From positions 6,076,001-6,140,000 of the forward strand of contig BSYO01000026.1 in the NCBI GenBank assembly GCA_033239525.1: 64,000 nt of DNA, read 5' to 3'. The position numbers and the translations under genes are program-made. The notes below the pieces were generated by a model. The model ran no database searches and was not told the DNA's origin. It worked only from the letters and a program-made list of their open reading frames with translations. Origin of the DNA: Nepenthes gracilis (taxonomy: Eukaryota; Streptophyta; Magnoliopsida; Caryophyllales; Nepenthaceae). This document shows, piece by piece, positions 12,137 through 24,942 of the stretch (within the stretch, counting starts at the first letter, position 1; each line of letters starts with the position of its first letter).

Positions 12137-12279
12137 GTGTCCTTCCAGGAGGTGCTATGCATGGGGTCCCCAGTGCCGATGTTTTTCGACCACCGCCTGC
12201 TCCAGATGCTGTCAACCCGGCCGCCGGCGTTAAACATCTCCAGAGGCAACTTGACACCCTTAATGCCCCTAGACGTTAA
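12137..12279 (+). CDS. Probable terminal exon of an unidentified host gene
   Basis: After a plausible 3' splice site (ACTCAG at 12131-12136) a frame of about 47 codons runs to TAA at 12277-12279. It is GC-richer than its surroundings and free of stops. It encodes GVLPGGAMHGVPSADVF, then a proline-rich step and AAGVKHLQRQLDTL, ending in APRR. The codon choice, the sharp composition change at the AG and the polar helical end look like real coding sequence. I do not recognise the family. Upstream exons would lie left of the copia element and are not identified. The 3' UTR is cut at 12438 by the large nested gypsy block. Confidence 0.45.
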
Positions 12280-12437
12280 TTGATCTATTCACCGCTTGGC
12301 TGCTACTTATTTGGAAAATTTGTTAGTTTTCATACTGCAAAACGTTAAATTTTTTGAGCAAGCATATTACAAGGACTACCTTTTAAACTCCATCTGGAAA
12401 CCCATTATCATATGACGTTCTATCTATTTATATTTTT

Positions 12438-12529
12438 TGATGGATACGGTTGTAAGTCAGCTGGCACAGAGATTGAGCCCAAAGATGAAAGAAAGGTCAA
12501 GAGGACAGCGGCCCACAGTGCGGCCAGAC
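12438..12529 (+). repeat. Tat element 5' LTR, first 92 bp
   Basis: Aligns with the first about 90 bp of the 3' LTR at 45505 (shared AGAGAYTRAGCYCAAAGA and CGGCCCAC). It breaks at 12529, where TGTAACG, the edge of another LTR, begins. Confidence 0.75.
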
Positions 12530-12654
12530 TGTAACGTATCGTATTTTTAACAGAAAATCCGACAGAGTTTCGACCGTAATATGATCGTCGGCTTAATACA
12601 AAAATCTATAAAATATCCTATATAATATACATAATCCATATTATCATATCATAG
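12530..12654 (-). repeat. Tekay (minus) 3' LTR, outer 125 bp
   Basis: Aligns with 32495-32620 of the 5' LTR of the same element (GGCAGAGTTTCGACYGT and GTCGTCGGC). It ends at CATAG, where the next nested element starts. Confidence 0.75.
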
Positions 12655-15039
12655 TGTAAGGTAACAGTTTTCAAAATATGGTAATTAGAAGAAATTAAAT
12701 TAAAATAAGTGAATCGAGATCAAAGATCATGGAAGAAATTGGACAGAGGGGAACAAAAACCCGAAATTGGGAGAATTGGGTACCGACATTATTAACCTTG
12801 AAAAATTGATTCGTAAACAAGATTCAGGTTTTAATTTATGGTAACCGCAATATATTAAATTAAGATAACCGAAAATTAGCCTTAAGACACGTGGGAACCT
12901 TAAAGCCGGAGGCAGAACCGAGCAGCTTCCTGCTAGATCACGCATCTAGCAGGTGCCAATTCCAATGGGCCAGTGCTTGCTGGGCGCTGAATCTAGGCGC
13001 ACAGCGCCTGCTGCGTGCCTATTGCCAGCCCAAGAATTTAGTGGCTGATGTTTCTTTTTTTCGGCATTTTTATGTGCCTTCCAGGAGAAATAAGAAAGAG
13101 AGAGGGTGGGAGAAGAGAGAGAAGGTAGAATCCGAGGTAAGTACACCCATACCTTTCTCTTTCATTTACTTACACTTTTATTTCGCTTTCTTCGGGTATC
13201 TTTATTCCGATACCCGATTAAAGTCATATTATGTGTTACCCATAATTTGAGCATGCACATATGTAAATTTTGTGTCACAATTTCTAGTTTTGGACGATTT
13301 TTCTCACTGAAAACCTAACCCCGCACCCGGACGTTTTCACCCACAGATTTTTGGGGCTTTTGCCTAAATTGGGTCTAGACTATCATTACCTATAACTTGT
13401 ACATATTAATTTATCGATTGGGTATCATTACCTAAATTGGGTTGGAACCCTAACTCGCGTTTGGACCATGTTTGACGGGTTAATTTGAGTTTTATATATG
13501 ATTTGGTTTTAATTATGATTTACCCATGTCTTGACTATGAATATTTATCAGTTGGGTGTTCAATTTTTAAGTTTTGATTCATTTGGCACGTCCGGAAGTT
13601 CTAATTGATGTGCGGGCACTATTCAACTGAATTTAATTGGGTCTTTTGCATGGTATAATCTTGTTTAATTGATATTTAATTATATGAAATTGTATATACT
13701 AAATTATATATTTTAAAAATTACGTTATGTGTATTTGTGAATGAAATTTCTTATCCGAAAAATACTAAAGTTATATTTGGCCCGATGTGGTTAGGGATTT
13801 CTGATTCTTCCATGCATCATGTTAATTATATATTTAATTGAAGTCATTTGAAGACTTAAAGCGTGAGAAGTGATTTTCTATATTTGTATATATATATATA
13901 TATATATATATATGAATTTTGCAAGATATACAAAGCCTTGAAGAGACTCCACAATTTGTTATGTCTGATGATCTGTTCTCCAGGGAGTGAGAAGTCTGTA
14001 TAAGAATTTGATAAACCTTTCCTTAAAAGAATAAGTAATTTTAAAATTTGGATTAAGGATTTGTATCTCTAATGGTAGTATTTTTTGACATACTTTAGGA
14101 TATTACAGTAGTATATTAAGGAATACTTCTTGACTATGGGAGACAGTTAGTGGCGTATCTATTATCTAGCCTTGTATGTTGGCAAAAAATATACCATCCG
14201 CCATGGGATGTTAAAATTGAGATATCGTGGCAGTGTCTTAAAATGTGTGGGGTATATATGCATTCCATTCCTCATTTGTCTATTCCATTGGCTAGTGAGG
14301 CCTACAAGCTCAGATTTGAAAAGATAATTAAGAATTTTGCATGATTTAGAACCTAATGGAAAAAAAGATAAAATGTAAAAAGTTATTTATATTCCAGAAA
14401 CATATTTGATCATGTTCCACATTATGCATCATGCATCATATTTTTGTTTCATTCATTTTGGTTTATATTAAGTATACTGCATATATTTCTATTATATTGT
14501 GCACTGCTGAGCTTTAGGCTTACTTCTTGCTACTTTTTCCTTCCTTCAAATTAGCATAGACTTGCACCCGATGGGATGGAGTAGAGGTTAAAAGTTGGTT
14601 AGCCGCGGGAATTGGAAGATCAAGTTGAAGACTTAATATTTTGTGATTTTATACACTTTAGGAAGGGTTGTATATATATATTTCTATTGGATTTATTATT
14701 GTATATTGTAAAATGATGGACAATCAGATAGTATAGTCCGCTGTGCATGGATGTATTTGTATATATTTTCACAGGTTATTATGGTTTGTTTCAGAAACCT
14801 AGTGGCATCTCTCTGTATCTGATATTATATCCGGGGACATAACGTTAGAGTCACGTAATGATTGTGATAGATTTAGGATCCTGTATTCGTTAGTTGTATT
14901 TTTCTAGATATTAGAGTTTGAATTTAAGGGATTCTTGGATGTATTGAGGTTGTATATTGTACATATTTTATATTTATTTGGTGGCTATTTTTCTATCAAA
15001 ACTTTGTCAAATTTTCAGTAGAAAACTCGGTCCGTCACA
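12655..15039 (+). repeat. Tekay (plus) 5' LTR, 2385 bp
   Basis: Begins TGTAAGGTA and ends CTCGGTCCGTCACA, directly before a tRNA-Met type primer-binding site. The 3' copy at 18564 and 24943-26884 matches along its whole length. An AT microsatellite lies at 13886-13914. Confidence 0.85.
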
Positions 15040-15052
15040 GTTGGTATCAGGA
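15040..15052 (+). other. Primer-binding site, initiator Met-tRNA type
   Basis: TTGGTATCAGG directly follows the LTR end CGTCACA. It matches the complement of the initiator methionine tRNA 3' end used by many plant gypsy and copia elements. Confidence 0.85.
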
Positions 15053-18000
15053 AAAAAAATGCCAAAAGTATGATTTGAATTTTATGCTGAAGTTTAGGTT
15101 AGATTAAGTCAGATCGAATAAATAAATGGAGGCTTAGGATAATTAAGTTAGATCGGATAGTTCTGGTTCTCTTGGTTAGCTAATTTATGCCAAAACTAAG
15201 TTAGGAATAGTGATTTAGTTTGGCTGTCTAATTTACGCGTCCTAGTTAGTGTTCGAAGCGCAATCTAACCCGTGTATTTTTATTTCAGAAAGATTATTAG
15301 CATTAGCTCCTAAACGAGGGTCTACTTGTGGTGATGGTCGACCGCAAGGTCGAGAGGAAGAAGTTGTTTGGAGGCGGCTTAAGGTCTAAATTTGATTGAT
15401 GCCGATCTAGTGTTTGAGTGCATCAATATTGATTTGAGGCCTATGCAGTCAATTTTAGTTCACAGTTTAAGATTGATCGGCTTAGGGTTAAAATCTTCAG
15501 GCTAATAATTTGCTAAGAAGGGATACTTGAATATGATGATCAAATGTGATGGATAAGGTGGAATCGATTGCTTAAGGTTAGTATAATTTAGAGTCAATTC
15601 TGGTGTAATGAATCCAAGGATGTCAATTCATAATCGAGTTAGTAATGATTAACTACCTAAACTTTTGAGTAGCATGGATCCTATCGAGGTTGAGATATGA
15701 ATCCTGAGGATTGGGATGGTATCTACGGTGATCTAATGTTCGGAGGGAGATAAGGTGATGTTGTCCCACATAAGTTATAAGATAAAGTTGACCTTGGGTG
15801 GCCGACGTAAAAACAGTCATGGGTCTCGAGGGTAAAGAGACACCATGGGATATGTTGTAGATGCTCTATGGATGAATATTTTATTTCGATGGGATTTTTG
15901 GGAGCATGTCTCAATTGTGGATGGTTCGACCGCATGATCAGGAATTGTCCATATTCCACGGGTCGGACAGAGAAGTAGTCTAGTGCATTGGATCAAGGTT
16001 TTGCAGTGATGTCACTAGTATTGAGATGTCATCTACCATGATGGAAGGAAAGATTCTTGAATCTAGACATTTCAGTAGATGTATTGTTTTGGGATTCTGA
16101 ATATATATTTTATTTGTGTTTCCTAACTTTATTCTTTTATCTAAGGATCTAGGCTTGATACTAATGGTATTGAGATCTATGACATTTCCTTGGGCCCATA
16201 GGTATAATTGATTAGACAGAATTGATTTGTTTTTTATGATACCGATCATTGGTATGTTATTAGTAATGATTTGGTCGGTGAGTCACCGTGTTGATATGAA
16301 TTGGGTTGATAAGAATATTATACTTTGTAATCTAAATGTAAAATTTTGACTATGAGATAGAGTTGATTGAGGTATCAGAAAATTAGTATCGTTGTGCTTG
16401 CAAGTCATCTAATAAGGATATGTGTTTAATTTATGTCGCAAGATGAGACCACAACTGGCCTTGTGGTTACTAAGAAGTTTTGACTGTGTAAGCAATTGAG
16501 GATATTTCTTAGAAGATAAGATGAGCCTGATTTGTCTCTGATTAGTAATTCGAGATTGTGCTAGAGTGGATACCGATATTCTTAAGGATTTTGAATAGAA
16601 TCAAGGGAAGCATTGATCAAGTACCGTTGGGGAATGCCTAGGACATCTTAGGTGTGTAAGATGAACCATGAAGGTTACTTGTGGATTTTTAAAAATTTGG
16701 GTGCTCGGAAGATTAATAGTTTGATAAGCGAATGCTATGGATGAATAGATGAACCGTTTGACCTTTTCCTAGGTGTGGAGCCTTCAAAGGCCGACCTGTA
16801 ACCGGAATGATGGCGATCTGAGATGAATAGGAGTTGTGCTAATAGCAGCATTCAGAAATTAAGGCATGGTCGTTACAAGTCCGGGTAATGCTGTCTGGGT
16901 TTATAGATTCATTGGCATATCAGTGAATTTTATGGATTGAATTTTTCGGACATGTACGGGCCATTATTGTGATGGCCTCGTTGATGAATTTGAGGAATCA
17001 TAGGGAGTTTGAAATTTATTTGAGGACTGTGTCATGGTTTAGAAAGGCTGTTAACCGTGTGTTTGATTGAGGTTAGAGTGTGAGGCTCGGCAAGAGAAGA
17101 TGTTGTTTTGGGCATGTGGATTCTTTGGTAGCATGAATGTGGTCTTGTAGAGATTTGAGAGACAGCTAATTTAGGAGAGACTGATAAATGTTGCATGGTT
17201 ATGCGGTTTTGTTGGTCATAACTCAATCCAATAAGATATTTGTTAAGTGCCCCTCGAGGATTTGTAATGTCCGCAAAGTGGGTGACTTAAAAGCGATCAA
17301 TACCCGTCAGAGTGAGATAGGTGGGAACAACTTTCAAGGATTGAATACTTAACCGTCAACCATATTATTTGGGTTGATCCCTGATGGATCAAGTATGTTG
17401 TAGTAGAATGTAGTACCTATAAGAAAGGTTTAAAATTATGCCTTTCCCGCATCATTTGTGAGTGGTTACCCTTTTGATAAGTGGGGGAGAAGCCAATGAT
17501 CAAGATTGCCCCAACCGTGGTTTAAAGTTCGCAATTGGGGTCTTTGCTTCGAGGGTTTATAGGATGTGGTTAGTGTCGAGCTGATCCTAAGGATTGGGTA
17601 TTGTCTTGGTGCATCGTAGGAGTTATTGAATGGTGAATCTCGAGTAGTTCCTTTAGTTTTAAGAAAGAGAGTTGCTTTCTAAGTAGCAAGGTCATGGAAT
17701 TAGGAAATGAGTGGCTCTCACCGTTTCAGTTTTGGGGTTGTTAGGGTAGCAAGAATTAGGGATACCGTTGGTTAATTGTGAAATTGGCAGGCTAGGATAG
17801 CCCATTTATAGTGATTTGGATGATACATTTGGATTAAATAAGTTGACTCGTCGGTATGCTGACAAGATGACAAATTGCTAAGTATTCAAAATTTTTAGAT
17901 GACTACTTCAATATTGTTCCATAGGTTGATTGTAATCTAGTGATTTTGAGCTTTGCCATAATTGTATCTACATCATTGGGATTTTTCTTAGGTTTCTAGC

Positions 18001-18563
18001 TATTGGATAATTTGGGTGTCTGATATGAATCAATGGATACATGCTGCAAAAGGATTTTTAATACCCTAATGAATGGTTAATCAGAGTAGTGCAGTATAAG
18101 CATATGGGCTCTTTGCCCAGAAATTTTGGAATGGGATTAAGATTATTAGTGGATGATCATTCTCGAGGCCTAGGAGGTATCGACGTAAGAGCCTGTTGGT
18201 TTGTTTGAGATTTTGTATTAAGTCGGAGAGGTAGTCAATAATGGGGTTTACTTTTGAATTTGGGTGGATTATTGTGATGTCTTCCATGTACCGATAATTG
18301 AGAAATGGGTTTGTGTCAGGGTGTAACCGTTGCGGGAGATTAGAAATTTGTCTTATGGTAAGGTTTCAATCTTGAATTTAGATAAAAGTTTTAGATGTTG
18401 AGAATCAGGATGTTTCAAATGATTAAAGTTCTTTAAGAAAGATCATCACATCAAGGAAGCAATTTTGGAACGCGGAGGTAAAATCTAGAAGGACTATCCC
18501 CTATTGTAAAGTTTTAATATTCGTTAAATTTTGAGGACAAAATTCCTTTAAGTGAGAGAAAGT
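15053..18563 (+). pseudogene. Degenerate gag-pol of the plus Tekay element
   Basis: No long frame survives. Landmarks are: a gag zinc-knuckle remnant at 15906-15951 (CLNCGWFDRMIRNCP, with the His of CX2CX4HX4C lost); a protease-end remnant at 16233-16300; RT remnants at about 16760-17130, where the region of the catalytic YIDD box is unrecognisable; and the chromodomain end with AILERGGKI and KDYPLL-like codons at 18443-18500, followed by NFEDKIP-like sequence. The polypurine tract (AAGTGAGAGAAAGT) lies at 18550-18563. At 3.5 kb the internal region is much shorter than a full Tekay element, so segments of pol are deleted. It is colinear with the minus Tekay element. Confidence 0.7.
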
Positions 18564-19021
18564 TGTAAGGTACTGCTTTCTAAGATATAGTAATTAGGAG
18601 TAATTAAATTAAAATAAATGAATCAAGACCCATGATTGCGGAAGAAATTGGACAGAAGGGCCGGAAGACCCGGAACTGGGAGAATCAGGAACCGGCATCA
18701 TTAACCTCGAAAAGTTGATCCATAAATAAGATTCGGGTTTTAATTTATGGTATCCGCGATATATTAAATTAAGATAACTGAAAATTAGGCTTAAGATACG
18801 CGAGAACCTTAAAGCTGGAGGCGGAACCGGGCAGCTGCCTGTTGGACACTGCATCCAATAGGCTGGCGCTTGTCGGGCCCTCGAGCGTCATGACAAACGC
18901 CAATTCTAGTGGGCCGGTGCCCGGGGCAGGCGTTGAATTCAGATGTACAGTGCCAACCCGAGAATTTAATGGTCGAGGGTTCTGTTTTTCAGCATTTTTA
19001 TGCGGCTTCTAGGAGAAATAA
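18564..19021 (+). repeat. Tekay (plus) 3' LTR, first part
   Basis: Repeats 12655 onwards (TGTAAGGTA, then TTAAATTAAAATAARTGAATC). It is broken at AATAA (19017-19021), where a solo LTR is inserted. Confidence 0.85.
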
Positions 19022-19639
19022 TGTAATGACCCGAACTTGTGTACCCAAACCCAACCCGAACTGTCCAAGTAAAAATTTTGAATTATCCGAAATTATTAGT
19101 TACACGTCATAGATTATAACATAAAACAATTTGAATGCACTCAAAATTATCACATCATTAACATTTAATATGCCATAAATGATAATTATAATTGTATCAT
19201 TAATTAAATATCCATAATACCGATAATATATTTTTTGAAATAAAAACAACAATGTCCATAATGTCAATTCCTCATAAATAAAACCCTGATTAATGTCCAA
19301 AAGTTAATGAACCAACAAAAAATCTCAGATTTTTATCATGGAAGCCTCAATCTCCAAGATCACCTCTATCTGATATCTACTCCATAACAAGCAATGTCTT
19401 TATCCTAATATTCACCTGTCTACTGTGGAGCCAATAAAATATAAGAGTAAGCAGAATGCCCAGCAAATAAAAATAATTAACAATAATGGCATACAAGTAA
19501 GCATCCAAGATAATACAACAAATGCATCAGATTAATAATAGTAGGTGTTGCACTCACCTCTGTCTGAGACTCACTAACAAGTCGGGTCCATGACCCAAAG
19601 CCATATGAACAATTGAGTATCAAGAATGTAATATGGATT

Positions 19640-20255
19640 CCATTAAATATGATCATAAGATCGATACAATGTCACAATTGTATTAAATAACAATAATCCC
19701 CATGGATATTATTCTACCGTAGTGAATCAAAGGCTGCGTATTTACGTTCCCAATAATTGGGTCAAGTACCACGAAGTTACCGGTATCCATGGTATCCTCA
19801 GTACTCATATAGTCCTCTCAAAGGCTGTACCCGTAACTTGCTTATTCCATTTCTAATACCCCTCGTAAATGATATCCCTGATATCATCCTCTACTAGGCT
19901 ATGAATATCCTTCCTCAATAGCAACGACCTCGATCAATTGTAGTAAATAACAAAGATCCAATTATTAGCCTAATTTGAAGTCACAATTGTACGAGATTAC
20001 AAGAATCTTCCTGGATCTTATTATATCATAATAGACCAAAGACCGTGTATTTATGCCCCCAATGGTTAGGTGAGTACCACGAGATTATTCGGTATCTATG
20101 GCATTTCCACTACCCCTACAATCCTCCCAAAAGTTATACCAGTAACATACTCAAACCATCTCTAATACCCCTTGCTAATGATATGCCTGATATTATCAAC
20201 TACGATGGTTACTAGGTTATAAGTATCCCTTAATAAAATCAACGACATCGATCTT
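19640..20255. repeat. Tandem duplication of about 309 bp inside the solo LTR
   Basis: Two diverged copies, about 19640-19945 and 19949-20255. Paired landmarks include CAAAGRCYGYGTATTTAYG near 19729 and 20037 and TCTAATACCCCT near 19852 and 20161. Confidence 0.7.
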
Positions 20256-21582
20256 CGGAATGGAATAGGTATTGAAAAAGTATAAACTACTCTACGGTTC
20301 CACAGACTCCCATTCGCATGGATACCATAGATTCTTTATACACTCTCCTTTACTTATTCATAGAATATCAATAAAATATATACACGCGGTCAAGGTCAAC
20401 GCAAAGATCAATAACCACGGGAATAAGGGAAAGCCCAAGGGAATTCAAGATATTCGACTAACCATATATATATATATTGTATCATACTCGATCATAATTC
20501 ACTATCCCGACATATCAAATCTCATTTTTAAGGCCACATAATATTCTCAATTTTATCATTATTGAACTATCCCACGATTTTAATCTTATTTAATTATCCC
20601 GATTAATTTCACAAAAATCTAATCAAAATTATAATTACTAATAACTTTCTCCTCAATCAATTAACAATTTCAATGTATATATATATCACTTACATTCAAA
20701 TATACAAAATATATATATATATATACACCCATGGCTGGGTGTATATACACCCACGTATACCTACTGTGGAGTACGGCAACACTACTGTCTCCTCACTGCT
20801 AGCTCACAACACAGTGACTGTGGTAGCTCCTCCTTCGCACTGCCGGCTCACAGCACGACGACAGCAGCAGCACCACCTTCTCACCTCCCGCTTACAACCC
20901 GGGCAATATACTTAGGCTGCAACACATTGCAATATACTAACACTGTGACATACACACAACACAGACACACACAAGCATATCATCTTCACAAACATACCAA
21001 TCGGCATACCCACGTATTTATACATGTATATACATATATATCTCGGACACATACATACAAAATTATACCCAATGATTCACCTGATCACACACTGGACCCG
21101 ATTACCTTGTTTTACTAGTGAGTTCTAATTTCCACCGTAACGAAGTAAAATTCTAGGCCTTTAGATTCACACGGTGACGATAAGAAATTGATAGCACAAA
21201 CCTATTAATTACAATGCCCAAATCATCACGGTACCCTTGAATTACTTTTGTTCCTCTGCCACCTCTGCTTTTCCCCAAATTTTGATTTACGAAAGCAAAG
21301 CCACAATTCCCACACAAATCAAGGCATGGAACGACTGTGTGCAAAAATGGAAATTTTACTTGCCAAATAATGGGGTTCAAATCTTCTTGCCACTCCCGGA
21401 TCGGTGGACTCGATTTGAATACTGAAACAGAGCACCGATGCTCTGTTTCTCATGACGTTCGCAAGTCCCCCAAAATCAGGAAGTATGACATATAAACAAT
21501 ACCTCAGCACTCCATTAGACAAATTACCAAACCCCAATTTATCATTAAGCCCAACGTGTCAATCATTTTCTCATAGGACCAT

Positions 21583-21790
21583 TGTAATATCCCGAATATT
21601 TTTATTTGAATTAATTTGGGTTTATTAATTTTTGATAATTTGGATGTGATAGAAAATTAATTTAATATTATAAAAATTTTGGAGAATATTTAAAAATTGT
21701 TGGGCCGGTGCCCGGAGTGCGCCCATTTAATTGCTCGGGTATTGATTTAAATATTGGGATTAAAAAAATGTATAATATATATTTATATAT

Positions 21791-21860
<70 letters not shown>

Positions 21861-24092
21861 GAGTTTTTAAAAGTGGGGATGGGGGAGGGCTTCAGGCAAG
21901 CATTATGCCGGAAGAAAAACAGAACGCAGAGGAAGCTTCTGGTAGAGAGAGGGAGGGAGAAGAGAGAGAAACGGCCAAATGAAGCTCTCCGGGTTTGATT
22001 TTGAGTCCGAGGTAGTTGGAGAAAACGTAGAGCACGTCGTGGTAAGTATTCTCATACTCACTTTTAACTTTTTCTCAATTTTTACTTATTTTTCATCCGG
22101 TATTTTCATTACAATACCCGCCTAAATTATGGAAAATATGTACCCCATGATAAATGCTCAAGAAATATATAGTTTATTGTCCAGATCGAGCTTCGATTCG
22201 TTCGGTTGAGTATCGCCAAACCTTAACCCACGCCCAAATTCGGGATTACTGTTTTTTTCCTCCGTATTTAGTTGAATTAACCTCAAAATATGAATCAACA
22301 CATCCCAAATATATATACATATCGACCGGGCATCCGATTTCACAAGAATCGACCCAATCGCGGCGTCCGAATGCTCTAAAAGCCCACTGTTACTGTTCAC
22401 CCATGGTGAACAAATAAATTTGCATGCTTTTACGTCTATATTATGTTAAATTGACCTCAAAATGTGAATCATCACATCTCAAATATATATACATATCGAC
22501 CGGACGCCCGATTTCATAAAAATTGACCTGTTCGCGGCGTTCGGAATCGTTAAACGACCCTTGTTACTATTCATACGAAATAAATGGACAATTTGCATAT
22601 TTTACCCTTATTCAATTGTTATAAAAGTTATGACTAATGTGAATTTGAAATTATAAGATTTGGAAATGTGTTTGTAATCGGAATTGAAGGAAAAATGGTT
22701 CGGAGCTCCAGTATCTGGCAATGATTCATCGGTGGTAAGAAGTTTCTCTCTTTTCCACGAATTATGATTCTCTTGTATGCAAATCCAATTGTTAAGAGAT
22801 TTAAAATCAAAGGAATGAAAGAATTGTACAAGGAATTGGGGGAAATCCACAATGGATGAAATGATTAAACGGATATCTCAGATGGAGATATATGGATGAA
22901 ATGATATCCTGGATGGAGATACGAAGTATGAGATGATATTCTTGATGGAGATACTGTGAATGGAAAAATGGTAGATCCTCCTTCAAAAGATTAAAGAATC
23001 TTGAAACTAGAACCATGGACTTATGTTCATTGGGTAGTATTCTCTAGCTTGCCATGTCCCTCATGGTGGAAACCCCAAGAATACTTTGGCCATATATTCT
23101 TGCCGCTTATGTGAGTGGGTGATATCCCTGGCACGCTTTAGGATAATATTGTGGAAGGACGATAACTGCCTTAGTTCCCCGGAGAAATAGGGCATTATCG
23201 TTATCATTATCGGCCCGTCTACAAGCATTAGTACGTAGATGATCCCCGAGCTAGGTTTAAGAATAAGCCCTCACGGCCATAGATCATGTAGAGTATCATG
23301 ATCCTTTCCCATCCTCTCACATCGTTAGTCCGTATGACCTATTGGTCCTGATTCGCAAAGATTAATAGAAATAATAAAGGTGCATAAGAATATGTCTAAT
23401 GTTATTGTGTTCCCAAATGTTCCTTTCCTCTTGTGTTTCCTTTTAAATTCGTAAATGCATATTACCCCCGTCCCATTATCGTTTTTCATTGTTATTTATC
23501 GTGGGAAGTGATGCATGTTTACACTTGCTGAGTTGTACACTCACCGTTACTATTTCTCCTTCCAGATAAGAGCGCACCGAAGCTTGACGAGTCTGAGTAA
23601 GCTATAGGGGTGAGATAGGCGACCTGATTTCCAGTGCGAAGCTTGAGGACTTAGTTTGATTTTGTATGAAATAGGAATTTGTATTTTATTTTGAGAATCT
23701 TAAACATATATGATGTCACGTATATATATGTGGATGGATGAATGGTTTGGTTTCTTGTGTATTATTGTTTTATTGCTTCAGTGGGTTACTTATTACTGTC
23801 ATGATTGGGTTTTCTTTTAGTTGGTATCCTTTCTGAATCGGCGTTATACCTGAGTTATAACGTCGGTGCCACTTGAGAAGTTTTGTGGTTGTGAAATCCT
23901 GTGATTTTGTGTAGTTGTATGTATGTGGGATATTATGTAGGGTTGTTTACAGGTGTCTATATTTTGACAAATGTCCAATTTACAAACGAAATTCTGCTCT
24001 ATTTTCTATAAAAATCTATACTATTATTTATGGGCATTAAATTATGTTTTATTGACGGATGTTATTTAAAGAAAATAACCCGGTCCATCATA
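21583..24092 (+). mobile_element. Solo LTR (plus), innermost of the nest
   Basis: Begins TGTAATATCCC and ends CCCGGTCCATCATA, equivalent to the LTR end CTCGGTCCGTCACA at 15039. The flanks ACCAT (21578-21582) and ACCGT (24093-24097) form a 5-bp target-site duplication with one change. At 2510 bp it is close to the Tekay LTR length and contains no internal region. It includes an AAT microsatellite at 21792-21860. Confidence 0.75.
21792..21860. repeat. AAT microsatellite, about 23 repeats
   Basis: Uninterrupted (TAA)n run in the transcription-start region of the innermost LTR. Confidence 0.95.
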
Positions 24093-24538
24093 ACCGTGGC
24101 TCTGCATTCGGTTCCCAATTCGCAACCCTAAAGGTTTCACCGGCTCCCCACCAAATCAAGGCATAAAATTAGAGATTTAACATTAACAAGAATGAAGGAA
24201 GAGTTAATTTTACGAGGTAAGAAGTTTACTTGCCTCGATTTCGTGGTCCTCTTCCAACAACGGCGGCGGCTTTGCTTCGCTGCGTTCCTCCCTCTTCCAT
24301 TCCTCCTCCCCTCTCCTAACCCTACCGTCTCCTTATAAAATGAAGGGTAAATCAAGGATTTTCGCAAGGTTTTCATGTGAGGGTCGATTCCTCCCTCCTT
24401 CGCCACTACCCATACGTACGTTCCTCTTTCCTTTTTTTTTTTTTTCTTTTTTTCCTTTTTCCACTTCCATTCGTTTTCTTTCTCTCTTCCTTTCCTTTCC
24501 TTTTTTCTCTTTTCTTTCATTCCTTTGTCTAAATCCCC

Positions 24539-24569
<31 letters not shown>

Positions 24570-24942
24570 GAATATAAATATAAATATAAATATAAATATA
24601 TTTATATTTATATTTACATTCATTTATGTATTACTCTATATATATATATATATATTAATATCTTAATTTTAGTATTTTTTTAACATATTTTGATATATTA
24701 AAGCCCACATGTTACATTTTAATTTACTTAACTAAGTTCGTAATTAAATTAACTTGACTTAATTCACTAATTAATCTAACTTTATTTTAGTGGTCAAAAT
24801 ATTTATTCCTAAATCTCTTGATCTAAATATTCTAACTTATTGGACCCACGTATCTGTCCGATTATACAAATTTCAAACCCAAGGGTGATTAAGAATAATT
24901 ATCATAACTAATTATATAAAATATTCACAATGTTACAAATAA

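Larger units (their letters stand above)
19022..24937 (-). mobile_element. Solo LTR (minus), itself interrupted
   Basis: Plus-strand edges are TGTAATGACCCG at 19022 and ATGTTACA at 24937, so the minus strand runs TGTAACAT to GGGTCATTACA. A perfect target-site duplication, AATAA, lies at 19017-19021 and 24938-24942. Without the inner insertion it is about 3.4 kb. It has no primer-binding site and no coding region, which fits a solo LTR. It contains a tandem duplication (19640-20255) and a TATA-like promoter region on the minus strand near 24330. Confidence 0.75.

Noticed and set aside
15040..15052. tRNA gene near the Met-tRNA-like sequence
   Set aside because: Only the complement of the tRNA 3' end is present, directly after an LTR; it is a primer-binding site.
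24137..24623. Lys/Glu-rich minus-strand open frames of about 100-127 codons
   Set aside because: They are translations of a pyrimidine-rich tract and a TTA/ATA repeat in an LTR promoter region; low complexity, no domain.
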